Assembly: GCA_014376785.1 (NCBI GenBank)
Contig: JACMQW010000080.1
Location: forward strand, 1-64,000
Length of the DNA stretch: 64,000 nucleotides
From: Oligoflexia bacterium
GTDB lineage: Bacteria; Bdellovibrionota; UBA1018
Direction of reading: 5' to 3'
Shown here: positions 29,448-38,555 of the stretch, piece by piece
Layout: every line of letters begins with the position of its first letter
Position numbering within the stretch: position 1 is the first letter of the stretch
The notes under the pieces: model-generated
What the model saw: only the letters and a program-made list of their open reading frames with translations
Database searches by the model: none
Told to the model about the DNA's origin: nothing
Made by a program: the position numbers and the translations under genes

Positions 29448-30168
29448 ATGAATACTTACCCCTCGATTTCGGGAAAAGTCGCATTGGTTACGGGATCTTC
29501 TCGCGGGATCGGGAGGGAGCGAAGGTCGTCGTGAATTACGTGTCCCGCTCTGAGGAGGCGCTCGAAGTGGTCGGGGAAATCGAGCGCTCGGGTGCGCTGC
29601 GATCGCGGTGAAGGCCGACGTGAGTCTCGCCGCAGAGGTGACTCGGCTTTTCTCAGAAGTAAAACGTGCTTTTGGCGGACTCGATATCCTTGTGAACAAT
29701 GCGGGAGTGATTCTTTATAAAACAATCGCGGAAACTTCGGATGAAGATTTCGACCGAATCTTTACTTTGAATGTAAAAGGGACTTTTCTGGCCTGTCGTG
29801 AAGCGGCTCGGATGCTTCGTTCAGGGGGACGAATCATAAACTTCTCATCGAGCACAACTGCGATCATGCTCCCCACATATGGGGTCTTCTGTGCAAAGAA
29901 GGGCGCGGTGGAACAGCTATCCCATATTCTGGCGAAAGAATTAGGCTCAAAAGAAATCACCGTAAACGTCGTTTCTCCTGGAGCCACCGATGCCGAACTT
30001 TTCACCACCGGTAAGAGAAAAGCGCAAATCGATAGGATGGCTGCAATGACCGCGTATGGGAGGCTCGGGCAGCCGGAAGACCTTTCTGATGTCGTCGTGT
30101 TTCTCGCAAGCAAAGAGGTCCGCTGGATTACCGGCCAAAATATCTGTGTGAACGGCGGAGTCATTTAA
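29448..30168 (+). pseudogene. SDR-family oxidoreductase with disrupted N-terminal part
   Basis: GKVALVTGSSRGIGR / EGAKVVVNYVSRSEEALEVVGEIERSG / AIAVKADVSLAAEVTRLFSEVKRAFGGLDILVNNAG in three frames; remainder intact to 30168. Confidence 0.85.
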
Positions 30169-30332
30169 GCCTTTTTCAATCCCCCTCCGAGAAAAAATAC
30201 TTCGCAGATTTCGAGGTCATCTCTGTTTTAAGTTGGTGGGGCAAAGATGACATCTGCCGAACCACGGTCGCTTCCGCTATTCTGAGAGGGTACCTCAAAC
30301 TAGGACGTATGAACTTGGGAGGACCTATTTAG

Positions 30333-30554
30333 ATGAGTAGTTTAAAGCATTCGATGGCCCAAAACGGCTACAATTCGGAAGAGTTGTACTGTCATAAAGC
30401 GAACCAAGAATTGATCGAGAAAATGCGGGAGAAAAAGAGGTCTCATCTGACCTTAGTGAGCTCCTCCTCCGATGATGAAAAAAATCAAACTTCCCAACGC
30501 CATGAGAAGTTCGCCGAAGACAGTGGCGGAAGCAGATTTAAAAAAGCGGCTTAG
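30333..30554 (+). CDS. small charged hypothetical protein
   Basis: 73-aa ORF preceded by GGAGG-like RBS and followed by a terminator hairpin. Confidence 0.55.
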   Translation: MSSLKHSMAQNGYNSEELYCHKANQELIEKMREKKRSHLTLVSSSSDDEKNQTSQRHEKFAEDSGGSRFKKAA

Positions 30555-30598
30555 ATTTCAACGCTTTTTAATTCATTAAATTAATTCGTTAAATTTTA

Positions 30599-30634
30599 GA
30601 GGCTCGGTTCCGAAAGGACCCGAGCCTCTTCCTT
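30599..30634. terminator. intrinsic terminator between convergent genes
   Basis: gaggctcgg-ttccgaaagga-ccgagcctc ttccttttattt. Confidence 0.75.
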
Positions 30635-32116
30635 TTATTTCCGCTTCAGCCCGGCTGGAATGATTTGTTCCGCGATTCGGTCCAAACCCCATTGGGCGAG
30701 CAAGGCCATACAAGCGGCCGGAATGGCGCCCTCTAAGAGAGTGGGGATATCATTCAGCGCCAGGCCAGTCATAATCGGTGCGCCGTATCCGCCAGCCCCG
30801 ATCAAAGCGGCCAGCGTGGCGGTTCCAATTCCGATGACGGCAGATGTCCGAATTCCGGTGAGGATGCTGGGAGAAGCGAGTGGGAGAAGTACCCGGCGAA
30901 GGATGTCTTTTTCAGCCAGACCGAGCCCTATCGCTGACTCCCGAAGTTTTGGATCCACCCCGTCTAGGCCCGAATAAGTGTTTAGAACAACGGGCAGGAG
31001 CCCATAGAGAAAAAGCGCAAAAATTGCGGGTTTCTCGCCGATACCGAAGAGGGGAATGAGAAAAGCAAGCAGCGCCAGCGAGGGGATGGTCTGAATCAGT
31101 GCACTCACATTCAAAATAATCCGACTGATACCGCGCTTGTAAAATGCGAGAACTCCCAAGGGAAGTCCGACTAGAATGGAACTTCCGAGTGAAATCAGCA
31201 CCAGCCGCAGGTGTTCTAGAGTTCTGCGCCAGAGTGCGTGCGCCTTTTCCCAATTCGCCTTAGGCGCAGAGTTAGATCCCTTGAGAAAAAACTCAGCAAC
31301 ATCGTGGAAGGAGCGGTGATCCGTCTCGACCATCGCATTCAATGAGACCATTTCTTCAGCGGAAATCTTCCCTTCGAGTTGCTTAAGCCGCTTCCAGGCG
31401 GCGGCGTTTTTGGTAATCCAGTCGCGTCGTGCGAGGAATACGGCTTGGTAATTTGGAAAATATCCTAAGTCATCTTTCAAAACAAAAAGGTCCAAGCGCT
31501 TAATCGTGGCGTCTGTCGAATAAACGTCTGTGACATCGATCTCTCCGCGTTCGAGTGCTCGGTAGGCCAGACTGTGTTGCATCTCATGGATTTCGACGGG
31601 GTTAAGACTGTAACGGCGGGCGAGACCAGGATAACCATCTTGCCGATTCATGATTTCGTTCGTGAGGCCGAAACGCGCGGTCGGAATTCGGGCTAGATCC
31701 GAAAGAGAAATCAAGTGATTTTTTTCCGCGAACTCTCTTCGAACGGCTAACGCGTAAGTGTTATTGAACCCGAGCGAATCCGTCATCTCTAGACCTAAAG
31801 AACCGATTTTTTCCTGAATTTTACCGAGTTCACGGAGTGCGGGATTTTTCAGAAATGCTTCCGCGATCGTCCCGCTGTACTCGGGATAAAGCACAATTTC
31901 TCCACGGGTAATGGCTTCAAAAACGATCCCGGTAGCCCCGAGGCCAAATTTGCGGTCCACTCGAACGGAATTTTCTTCCAGAATTTGGGCGGCAATTTCC
32001 GCAAGAATATAACTTTCTGGGAAGGGCTTAGAGGCGACGACGGATTTCAGGTCATTCGCCAAGCAGGATGAACTTCCGAAAGAGGAAAGGAGTCCGATGA
32101 GCATCCAGAGGGTCAT
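30635..32116 (-). CDS. osmoprotectant-type ABC transporter, substrate-binding protein fused to permease
   Basis: N-term signal peptide and SBP (VASKPFPESYILAEIAAQILEE...VLYPEYSGTIAEAFL), C-term permease (GVDPKLRESAIGLGLAEKDILRRVLLPLASPSILTGIRTS). Confidence 0.88.
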   Translation of the reverse strand: MTLWMLIGLLSSFGSSSCLANDLKSVVASKPFPESYILAEIAAQILEENSVRVDRKFGLGATGIVFEAITRGEIVLYPEYSGTIAEAFLKNPALRELGKIQEKIGSLGLEMTDSLGFNNTYALAVRREFAEKNHLISLSDLARIPTARFGLTNEIMNRQDGYPGLARRYSLNPVEIHEMQHSLAYRALERGEIDVTDVYSTDATIKRLDLFVLKDDLGYFPNYQAVFLARRDWITKNAAAWKRLKQLEGKISAEEMVSLNAMVETDHRSFHDVAEFFLKGSNSAPKANWEKAHALWRRTLEHLRLVLISLGSSILVGLPLGVLAFYKRGISRIILNVSALIQTIPSLALLAFLIPLFGIGEKPAIFALFLYGLLPVVLNTYSGLDGVDPKLRESAIGLGLAEKDILRRVLLPLASPSILTGIRTSAVIGIGTATLAALIGAGGYGAPIMTGLALNDIPTLLEGAIPAACMALLAQWGLDRIAEQIIPAGLKRK

Positions 32117-32859
32117 AGGTTCTCCAAAACTTCGCGTGGAGGTCTTTGAGCGTTCAAAAATTCGGTAACGAAAGGGGTAGCCGGACGCTTTGCGAGATCG
32201 GGGAAAGTTCCATGCTGAATCAAACGACCCTGATCAAAAAGAGAAATGGTATGCCCAAACGAGGCGGCTTCGCCCAGGTCGTGGGTGATGATGAGGACCG
32301 TTTTTTTCAACGTGTTAAAGATTCGTTTCATTTCGTTTTGAAGGTCGGCTCTCACAATCGGATCCAGTGCACCGAGCGGTTCATCGAGGAGAATGATTTT
32401 CGGGTCCAACATGAGAGCACGGACAATTCCGAGCCTCTGTTTCTGCCCCCCGCTCAGACTATTTGGAAATTTTGAAAAGAGGGAAAGATCGAGTTTCACC
32501 AGCCCGGCCAGTTCTTCTACTCGTTCGTTGATTCGACTTCGAGAATGTCCGAGAGTTTTCATCAGGAGAGAGACGTTATCGAATCCAGTGAGGTGCGGAA
32601 ATAAGCCCGAGTCCTGCACGACGTAACCCATCTGGCGGACCAGTTCTTTTTGGGTTTGGGGGTTCATCGCCACCCCGTTCATTTTTACTTCTCCGGTGCT
32701 CGCGGGAATCAGTCCCATCAAAATTCGAAAGAGGGTCGACTTTCCGCAACCGCTCGACCCGAGAATCACGTGGGTCTGCTCTGCAGCCAGCTTTAAATCC
32801 AGCGGGAACAGAACGGTTTTTTCGCCGTAAGTTTTTGAAACGTTTTTGATATCGATCAC
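32113..32859 (-). CDS. ABC transporter ATP-binding protein (OpuCA/ProV-like)
   Basis: Walker A GSSGCGKSTL, signature LSGGQKQRLGI, Walker B IILLDEPLGALDP; overlaps permease start. Confidence 0.92.
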   Translation of the reverse strand: MIDIKNVSKTYGEKTVLFPLDLKLAAEQTHVILGSSGCGKSTLFRILMGLIPASTGEVKMNGVAMNPQTQKELVRQMGYVVQDSGLFPHLTGFDNVSLLMKTLGHSRSRINERVEELAGLVKLDLSLFSKFPNSLSGGQKQRLGIVRALMLDPKIILLDEPLGALDPIVRADLQNEMKRIFNTLKKTVLIITHDLGEAASFGHTISLFDQGRLIQHGTFPDLAKRPATPFVTEFLNAQRPPREVLENL

Positions 32860-32871
32860 GAACTGAAAGTA

Positions 32872-33051
32872 TCACGGTCGTCTGGGCGAAAACTGCTGCT
32901 TTAAATTATTTTTCAGCCAGCGTTCTTCGATAGGAAAGTCGTCCACTTCCGCTTGAGTGATCCAACTGCGGTCCATTTTCCTTGCCGCCGTCATCTTTAG
33001 GATGCGCAGGGACCGGAGCGAAAAAGTTTCAAGCAGTGCTCGATCTCTCAT
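32872..33051 (-). CDS. small hypothetical protein (59 aa), not in ORF track
   Basis: MRDRALLETFSLRSLRILKMTAARKMDRSWITQAEVDDFPIEERWLKNNLKQQFSPRRP*; ATGA overlap with upstream frame stop at 33048-33050. Confidence 0.45.
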   Translation of the reverse strand: MRDRALLETFSLRSLRILKMTAARKMDRSWITQAEVDDFPIEERWLKNNLKQQFSPRRP

Positions 33052-33791
33052 TCGCCTGGTTTGGTAAAAGTCAGGCGAATGAGATCACCTTCTTCGGGTT
33101 GGAAATCATGCAAAAATTCTGCAGGAGCACCCTCCGTAAACCGCAGAAAAGCGTCGGCATGAGCACGAGTCAGAGTCAGTTCAAATTTCGCAGGTGGTCG
33201 GGAAGTCAGGAGCGAATGGGGGTATTCTGCCCTGTCCCCCCTTTCTGGCGGCAATTTACACAATGCACGCAAAATGGCCGAGTAAATTTTTTGGAGGGTT
33301 CCCCGATTTTTGAACGCGCCGAAGATGCGGTCGTCCTGCGCTTTCGGATCTTCGGTGAGCCGGATTCGTACCGAGGTTAAATTTCCTTCTTTGAACAGCC
33401 CGAGACCCAAGGAATGGTAAGATTCCAGTTTCGCGTTTGCAGAGTGATAGCGCGGGAGAAATTCACGAATGAGGGAGTTTTCAAGGAGGAGTGCACGGGT
33501 TTCATCCACTGATGAGATCGTTCGAACCCGCCGGGCGGTTTGAACGAGGTGCATGGTTTTTTTGCTCCCTCTCCCGGGTTTCAGATAGCGGTAGGAATTC
33601 ACCCGTTTCCGGATGTTCTTTGATTTTCCGACGCAAATGAGTCACTCTTGTTGGTCAAAGAAGAGATAAACTCCCGCACCACTCGGCAACTCCCTCATTT
33701 GCTCGCGCGTGAGGATTTGCTTTAAAGGGTTTTCGTAAGGAATGAGCCAGAGCTGCTGGGAAGATCGAGGCGACGCCGCGTCTAAGGTCAT
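33048..33791 (-). pseudogene. GIY-YIG nuclease (UvrC-like) with in-frame TGA
   Basis: One frame reads MTLDAASPR...LPSGAGVYLFFDQQE-TGA-LICVGKSKNIRKRVNSYRYLKPG...ETRALLLENSLIREFLPRYHSANAK; TGA at 33644-33642. Confidence 0.8.
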
Positions 33792-33818
33792 CTCTGAAAA
33801 TTCAGGCTTGAAAGCTCT

Positions 33819-34379
33819 TTAAGTGTCCGCTTTCGCAAGCGAAGCGGCAGCTGTCGCAGCGAGGGTATTTTTCACGAGGTCTCCCGCCAGAAAAGGAAGA
33901 AGTCCCATCACGAGCAGCGATTTAAGCGGCACAAAAAACGATAGACCGATCAATCCGAAGGTGAAGACGCAGGCACTTCCGCTCACGCAAGCAACGAACG
34001 CTCCGCGGAATGTCCGGGTGAGCCCGAGATCTCGAAATTTTCCGATCACCCAACTGGAGGCCGCCATGCCGACGAGGTAACCGGAGGTGGATCCGAGTAA
34101 GATTCCGCTCTGGAGAGAAGCGAAAACGGGAAGGCCGGCGGCACCTTCGATGAGGTAGAGGCCGAAACTTGCGAGCGATCTCCGACTTCCCAAAAGTAGA
34201 GCCAGCGTGGCCACACCGAAAGTCTGGCCGGTAATTGGTACGGGAGTGAATAGGAGAGGGATCCGCACCTGTGACAGCACCGCTAAGTAAAGGGAACCCG
34301 CTAATGCAATCGCCGCTTCGCGAGCAAAAGATTTCAAAAAGGGCTTAGTGAGTACGGGAGCTTGGAGTGCAGCGTTCAT
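33819..34379 (-). CDS. bioY: BioY biotin transporter S component
   Basis: IPLLFTPVPITGQTFGVATLALLLGSRRSLASFGLYLIEGAAGLPVFA; LPFLAGDLVKNTLAA. Confidence 0.9.
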   Translation of the reverse strand: MNAALQAPVLTKPFLKSFAREAAIALAGSLYLAVLSQVRIPLLFTPVPITGQTFGVATLALLLGSRRSLASFGLYLIEGAAGLPVFASLQSGILLGSTSGYLVGMAASSWVIGKFRDLGLTRTFRGAFVACVSGSACVFTFGLIGLSFFVPLKSLLVMGLLPFLAGDLVKNTLAATAAASLAKADT

Positions 34380-34466
34380 GGTGAAATTCCTCTGGAAACG
34401 AACCTAGCAGAAGAATCCGCTCGGTATCAACTTGCCTCCAGAAAAAAGCAGTCGTTTAATGCCAAA

Positions 34467-34955
34467 ATGGTTGATCAACAAAGTGATTCACGAGCCGTTC
34501 CTCCAGACCTGGAGCGACTTTCGACGTTGCTCGACGCCCAATACCGGCTTCCAGGAGGGATCCGAGTGGGTTGGGATGGAGTGATCGGGATGATTCCGTT
34601 AGTCGGTAATTTCGCGACCACGATCGTCTCGGGTTACATCATTGCGCGTTCGGCTTCCGCTGGCGCATCAAACCCGGTTTTAGTTCGAATGGTTGCGAAT
34701 GTGGTCATCGACGATGGCATTTCTTCCGTTCCAATCATCGGATGGATAGGAGACTTCTTTTGGAAATCCAATCTTAAAAATATCGAACTCCTCCGCAGGC
34801 ATTCGGGAAACCCTGCAGAAACCTCTCAGCGGTCGATTGGCTTCCTCATCGCATTGTTCACTGGGTTAGCACTTTCGTCATTTTGCCTGGCAGCATTGGG
34901 AGTTTGGTTGATGTGGTTGGGCGTTCACTGGATTGCATCCCTCGGCTGGCATTGA
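34467..34955 (+). CDS. DUF4112 membrane protein
   Basis: LSTLLDAQYRLPGGIRVGWDGVIGMIPLVGNFATTIVSGYIIARSA...PIIGWIGDFFWKSNLKNIELLRRH. Confidence 0.8.
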   Translation: MVDQQSDSRAVPPDLERLSTLLDAQYRLPGGIRVGWDGVIGMIPLVGNFATTIVSGYIIARSASAGASNPVLVRMVANVVIDDGISSVPIIGWIGDFFWKSNLKNIELLRRHSGNPAETSQRSIGFLIALFTGLALSSFCLAALGVWLMWLGVHWIASLGWH

Positions 34956-34973
34956 ATTTTCGCTCATTGCACA

Positions 34974-35011
34974 AAAAAAGAGCCAGATCGAAGTGATCTG
35001 GCTCTTTTTAC
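34974..35011. terminator. bidirectional intrinsic terminator
   Basis: aaaaagagccagatc-gaagt-gatctggctcttttt between convergent genes. Confidence 0.9.
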
Positions 35012-35077
35012 GAATGAATCGCTTAAAGGCAGCAGTAGAAAGCTGCGGTTAAAGCTCTGCAGTTAAGCCATCGTTGC

Positions 35078-35821
35078 TTATGCTTTGCGAGCTTTTGCTT
35101 TCGCGCCGGAAGCGGCTTTGGTCAGGGTCGATTTTGCAGACTTAACTGCTTTCGTGGCAGTGGCTTTCGCGCCGCGAACAGACTTCGGTGCCATGAATTT
35201 TTTTGCTTCGCGAACGATCTTCGTTTCAGCGGCCACTAATTTTTTTCCGAAAGCGGACTTTTTGCCAGCAGACAGAACTTTTTTAGCAGATTTTGCGAGG
35301 GTTGACTGAGATTTCAGCCCTTTCGCCAAGGTTTTCACAGCCGCTTTTCCAGAAACAGAGCCAGCAGCAGTGGTTTTCTGAGCGCTGGTTTTCGAAGCGG
35401 CTTTGCCTTTAGCTGCAAGCTTGGACTTAGGAGATTTGTTTTTCATGAGAAGTCCGGCCGCGACGGCGATTCCGACTGCTGCAAGTCCGCCAACGGCTGC
35501 AGACTTTTTATTGTTGCTGAACGTTTGAGCGACTTTTTCGGCAACTTTTTTCGCTTGAGCAGTTGCTTTTTTTGCCGTGTTTTTAGCGGTATTTTTCAAA
35601 GAAGTTTCGTTCATCGTGTCGTTCATCATTTCAGTCGGGTTGTTCATAGAGTCGTCATCTTTCTGGTGTTCTGCCTTCATTTCGGCAGTCGTATGCGCAA
35701 AGTTTGGAGTAGTCGACTCCGGAAAAGTCTTCGCGTGGTTCTGAACGTACAACGGTTTGCTCTTCTTCGCTTTATTTTTAGTATAAGAGCGGGTTTTATC
35801 GATCACATTTTGGTGTTTCAT
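35078..35821 (-). CDS. Lys/Ala-rich histone H1-like protein with one predicted TM
   Basis: C-term AKGKAASKTSAQKTTAAGSVSGKAAVKTLAKG...KATATKAVKSAKSTLTKAASGAKAKARKA; AAVGGLAAVGIAVAAGLLM hydrophobic segment. Confidence 0.7.
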   Translation of the reverse strand: MKHQNVIDKTRSYTKNKAKKSKPLYVQNHAKTFPESTTPNFAHTTAEMKAEHQKDDDSMNNPTEMMNDTMNETSLKNTAKNTAKKATAQAKKVAEKVAQTFSNNKKSAAVGGLAAVGIAVAAGLLMKNKSPKSKLAAKGKAASKTSAQKTTAAGSVSGKAAVKTLAKGLKSQSTLAKSAKKVLSAGKKSAFGKKLVAAETKIVREAKKFMAPKSVRGAKATATKAVKSAKSTLTKAASGAKAKARKA

Positions 35822-36003
35822 GAATTCTCCTTAGAATGGGATGAGGTCTTCCGTGCCGTAAAGAACCGGTCCTGAACCTTTATATTGCCAGTATATTTCA
35901 AAATTTGGACCGCAATCTACAGTTATAATTGGGGCTGATTGGGACAACCTTTGAGATTCTATGCGGTTTTCCAATACGAAAATTTGAGGAGAACACCTCG
36001 GCA

Positions 36004-36411
36004 CTATTCCTCTTTGACCATCAATTTTCCGGCAACATCGTAGATTTTAGTGAGCGAGTCCTCGAGGCCGCGTCTTGGCAGTGCAGTGGAAGATGCGCAC
36101 CGTTGTCTGTTTTCAGAGGTGGCATCCAAAAGGTCGGCGAGTAATTTTCGGCACGCTTCGGGAGTGTTGCTTCTCGCATGATTCGAGAGGGTTTGAATTT
36201 GGGAAGTCAGCGAGCCGAGAGAGAAGCAAATCTCAGAATCGGGACTGCCGTCTTGAAGAGAGCCGATGATCATTCCTGCCTCCCCAGCAATCAGTTGGGA
36301 ATGGGAGTCCAATTCGCATCGCTCCGCGTGTGCGTTCAACGAACCAAACGTGAAGACGAGAGAAACGAAAGCAAAGAGGGAAGAAAGATTACGCAAAGTT
36401 TGTTTTTTCAT
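36004..36411 (-). CDS. exported hypothetical protein
   Basis: MKKQTLRNLSSLFAFVSLVFTFGSLNAHA signal peptide; four cysteines. Confidence 0.6.
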   Translation of the reverse strand: MKKQTLRNLSSLFAFVSLVFTFGSLNAHAERCELDSHSQLIAGEAGMIIGSLQDGSPDSEICFSLGSLTSQIQTLSNHARSNTPEACRKLLADLLDATSENRQRCASSTALPRRGLEDSLTKIYDVAGKLMVKEE

Positions 36412-36605
36412 GAAAAGTCCTTCTAGGTGAGCGATTGAGGACTTACTAACGCACCGAGTCTATAAATGCAAACGCGTAATCGGTTTTTTCGTTTATACCC
36501 CTTTTACCCGCATAGAATAGGCCGGGGACTGAGAGAAAGTCCTCCGGCCTTACTCATTAAAAAGAAGATTCAGGCAGGGCCGGTGGGCTCTGACCAGACT
36601 CCTGG

Positions 36606-37019
36606 CTAGACTGCAGAAGTCTTGGTTAACGGTTTGATCTTGGAGCTTGCAGTGATCGGCAGGCGATGGGCGAAATACACCGCAATGAGGGCGTAAGCGC
36701 CATGAGTTGCGACTTCCGCACCGTAGAGGGGCATCAGTCCAAGCAGGGTTTGAGTCGCCGGGATCAGGCCGAGGGCAGCCAGAGGGCCCATGACGAAGAA
36801 AACCCACTTCGACCAAGTGATCGAGCCCATCAGACTTTTATCTCCGGATCTCGATACGATGATTTCTGCAAGTCCGAATGGAATCATTGCGACTTTATTC
36901 AGGATGTTCAGAGGAAAAATTCCGAGGAAGAGGTCATAGCTGGCGGTGAAGTTTAGGGAGGGGCAGTGCATCGGATCCGTGTGAAAAGGAAGGAGCCAAA
37001 GATGCCACTCCCATTGCAA
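36606..37019 (-). CDS. DUF4383-like membrane protein
   Basis: ASYDLFLGIFPLNILNKVAMIPFGLAEII...WVFFVMGPLAALGLIPATQTLLGLMPLYGAEVATHGAYALIAVYFAHR; start uncertain. Confidence 0.5.
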   Translation of the reverse strand: MQWEWHLWLLPFHTDPMHCPSLNFTASYDLFLGIFPLNILNKVAMIPFGLAEIIVSRSGDKSLMGSITWSKWVFFVMGPLAALGLIPATQTLLGLMPLYGAEVATHGAYALIAVYFAHRLPITASSKIKPLTKTSAV

Positions 37020-37150
37020 GTAAAAGGGCGGCCGCCGCCGGCGGCGAAAATTCGCGGGGTCATAGTCGTTTCTCCTGCCGCAGGAAAAGCAAATTCAAAA
37101 CCAGGTGGGGACGGTCAAATTGTCGCCCGCTAGGATGCGGCGCCGATGCG

Positions 37151-37196
37151 AAAAGGCCGATTTGGAAGGTGTTCCAAGTCGGCCTCTTTTTTAATT
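37151..37196. terminator. probable intrinsic terminator
   Basis: aaaaggccga...tcggcctctttttt hairpin downstream of the minus-strand phosphatase gene. Confidence 0.6.
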
Positions 37197-37214
37197 TTTC
37201 AGGTTCGAGGGGGT

Positions 37215-37889
37215 TCAGTTTTCCGCTCGAGCCAGAATGGCGATGTCATCAGAAGGCGCATCGTTTTTCCGCACGCAGTACTTTTCTTTTTCGGAGCAGG
37301 ACTTTCCCTCGACATAGTCGTGGAGGGCTCTGACTTGGTTATCCAAGAAAGGGTAGAGGATCATGTACTTTGCAAACTTCCTCAGGTCTTTGTTGGCTGC
37401 TTCCGCAGAATATCCCATGTATTTCATTTGATAGTAGGCAGCCAATCGGCCTGTTCGGTGACACCCACAATGGCAACGGAATGCGATCTTCTTACCCATT
37501 GCTTGAGATTCCTTCACCCAAGAATCGAAGCCGTCCAGGAAATCTCCAGACATCGGAATCTTCGCCGTCTGCTGAGTGTTGTAAACAACTTTAAGTTGGG
37601 GACAGTATTTTTTGGCGAGGTCGGTATCGATTTGTCCGTCACCGCTTAAAACCATCATTTCAGTGATCCCAAGCTTGCAGAAATTTTGCATGTCGGCTGC
37701 GTTCGGTTCGCTCGTGCGGTAAATGGCGAAGCCTTTTTGGTCTTCTTGGATGAGGTGCATGTTCTGTTTCATGCGACCTAATGCGTGTGCGTCGTGGGAT
37801 GTGAACTGGAGCGCGGCCAAAAATAGACCCGAAATGAGGGCGTGCAATTTCATGAAATTCCTCCGTGAATTTTGGAAACTTCTCTTCAT
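37215..37889 (-). CDS. exported dual-specificity/tyrosine phosphatase-like protein
   Basis: CX5RTG in FRCHCGCHRTGRLAAYYQMKYMGYSAEAANKDL; internal Met gives signal peptide MKLHALISGLFLAALQFTSHDAHA. Confidence 0.75.
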   Translation of the reverse strand: MKRSFQNSRRNFMKLHALISGLFLAALQFTSHDAHALGRMKQNMHLIQEDQKGFAIYRTSEPNAADMQNFCKLGITEMMVLSGDGQIDTDLAKKYCPQLKVVYNTQQTAKIPMSGDFLDGFDSWVKESQAMGKKIAFRCHCGCHRTGRLAAYYQMKYMGYSAEAANKDLRKFAKYMILYPFLDNQVRALHDYVEGKSCSEKEKYCVRKNDAPSDDIAILARAEN

Positions 37890-38123
37890 GAGAAGTTGAA
37901 AACCGATCGGTAAGACGAGTAGCGACGAAAAACCAGGCGGACGTTTTTCTGATTCTACACGGAAGGTGTTTACTCACAAGCCCTGGATCGAGCGGCAACT
38001 AATGCCGAACGAAACCTTGACGGAAAACCAAACTTTGTTAGGATTTCATGCGGATCGAGCAAAAAAGAGGGAAGAATTTGCCGGCTTCATCAGGAAGAAG
38101 GCTCCATGGATATTGCAAAAACT

Positions 38124-38168
38124 AAAAAGGGAACGCTGAATCCTTTGATCCTGCGTTCCCTTTTTAAT
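38124..38168. terminator. intrinsic terminator
   Basis: aaaaagggaacgc-tgaatcctttgatcct-gcgttccctttttaattttt. Confidence 0.85.
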
Positions 38169-38239
38169 TTTTAGTTTTTAGTTTTTAAAATCTGAGTCGA
38201 GAACTTGATCGACTTCACTTATCCGAATTCCGAATCGGG

Positions 38240-38470
38240 TCACCGCGCAGAAAAGCGCTCTAGAGCTCCGAGTTCTTTCTTTCGGGATTCGTTTAAGTCG
38301 GACTGTTTGCGCTGTAATTTTTTTGTCCGTTTGGAACTCTGATCTTTCGGTTTATTCCGACGCCCTTCTTCTTCGAGCGGGCTCAAATGAGAGGTAAAGT
38401 TTTTTAAGTTTTCTGTCCCCGAAGATTCGGGGGCAGTGAGATTTCGATCGGCTTTTTGATTTGTGTTCAT
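38240..38470 (-). CDS. small charged hypothetical protein
   Basis: MNTNQKADRNLTAPESSGTENLKNF... 76 aa with AGGTTGG-like RBS upstream. Confidence 0.5.
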   Translation of the reverse strand: MNTNQKADRNLTAPESSGTENLKNFTSHLSPLEEEGRRNKPKDQSSKRTKKLQRKQSDLNESRKKELGALERFSAR

Positions 38471-38555
38471 GGTTCCAACCTTCTGTGAGGAAAAGAGCCT
38501 CACGAGGTCTAAAGTTGCATTCGACGTGCCGGGCTCAGGGTTGAATAAGGAAGTT

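Noticed and set aside
24445-33644. Stop-codon recoding (Sec/Pyl or alternative code) to explain in-frame TAG at 24445 and TGA at 33644
   Set aside because: TAG and TGA both serve as ordinary stops elsewhere (for example 1938 TAG, 2252 TGA), no Sec/Pyl machinery or SECIS-like structure seen, and the first gene also carries a frameshift.
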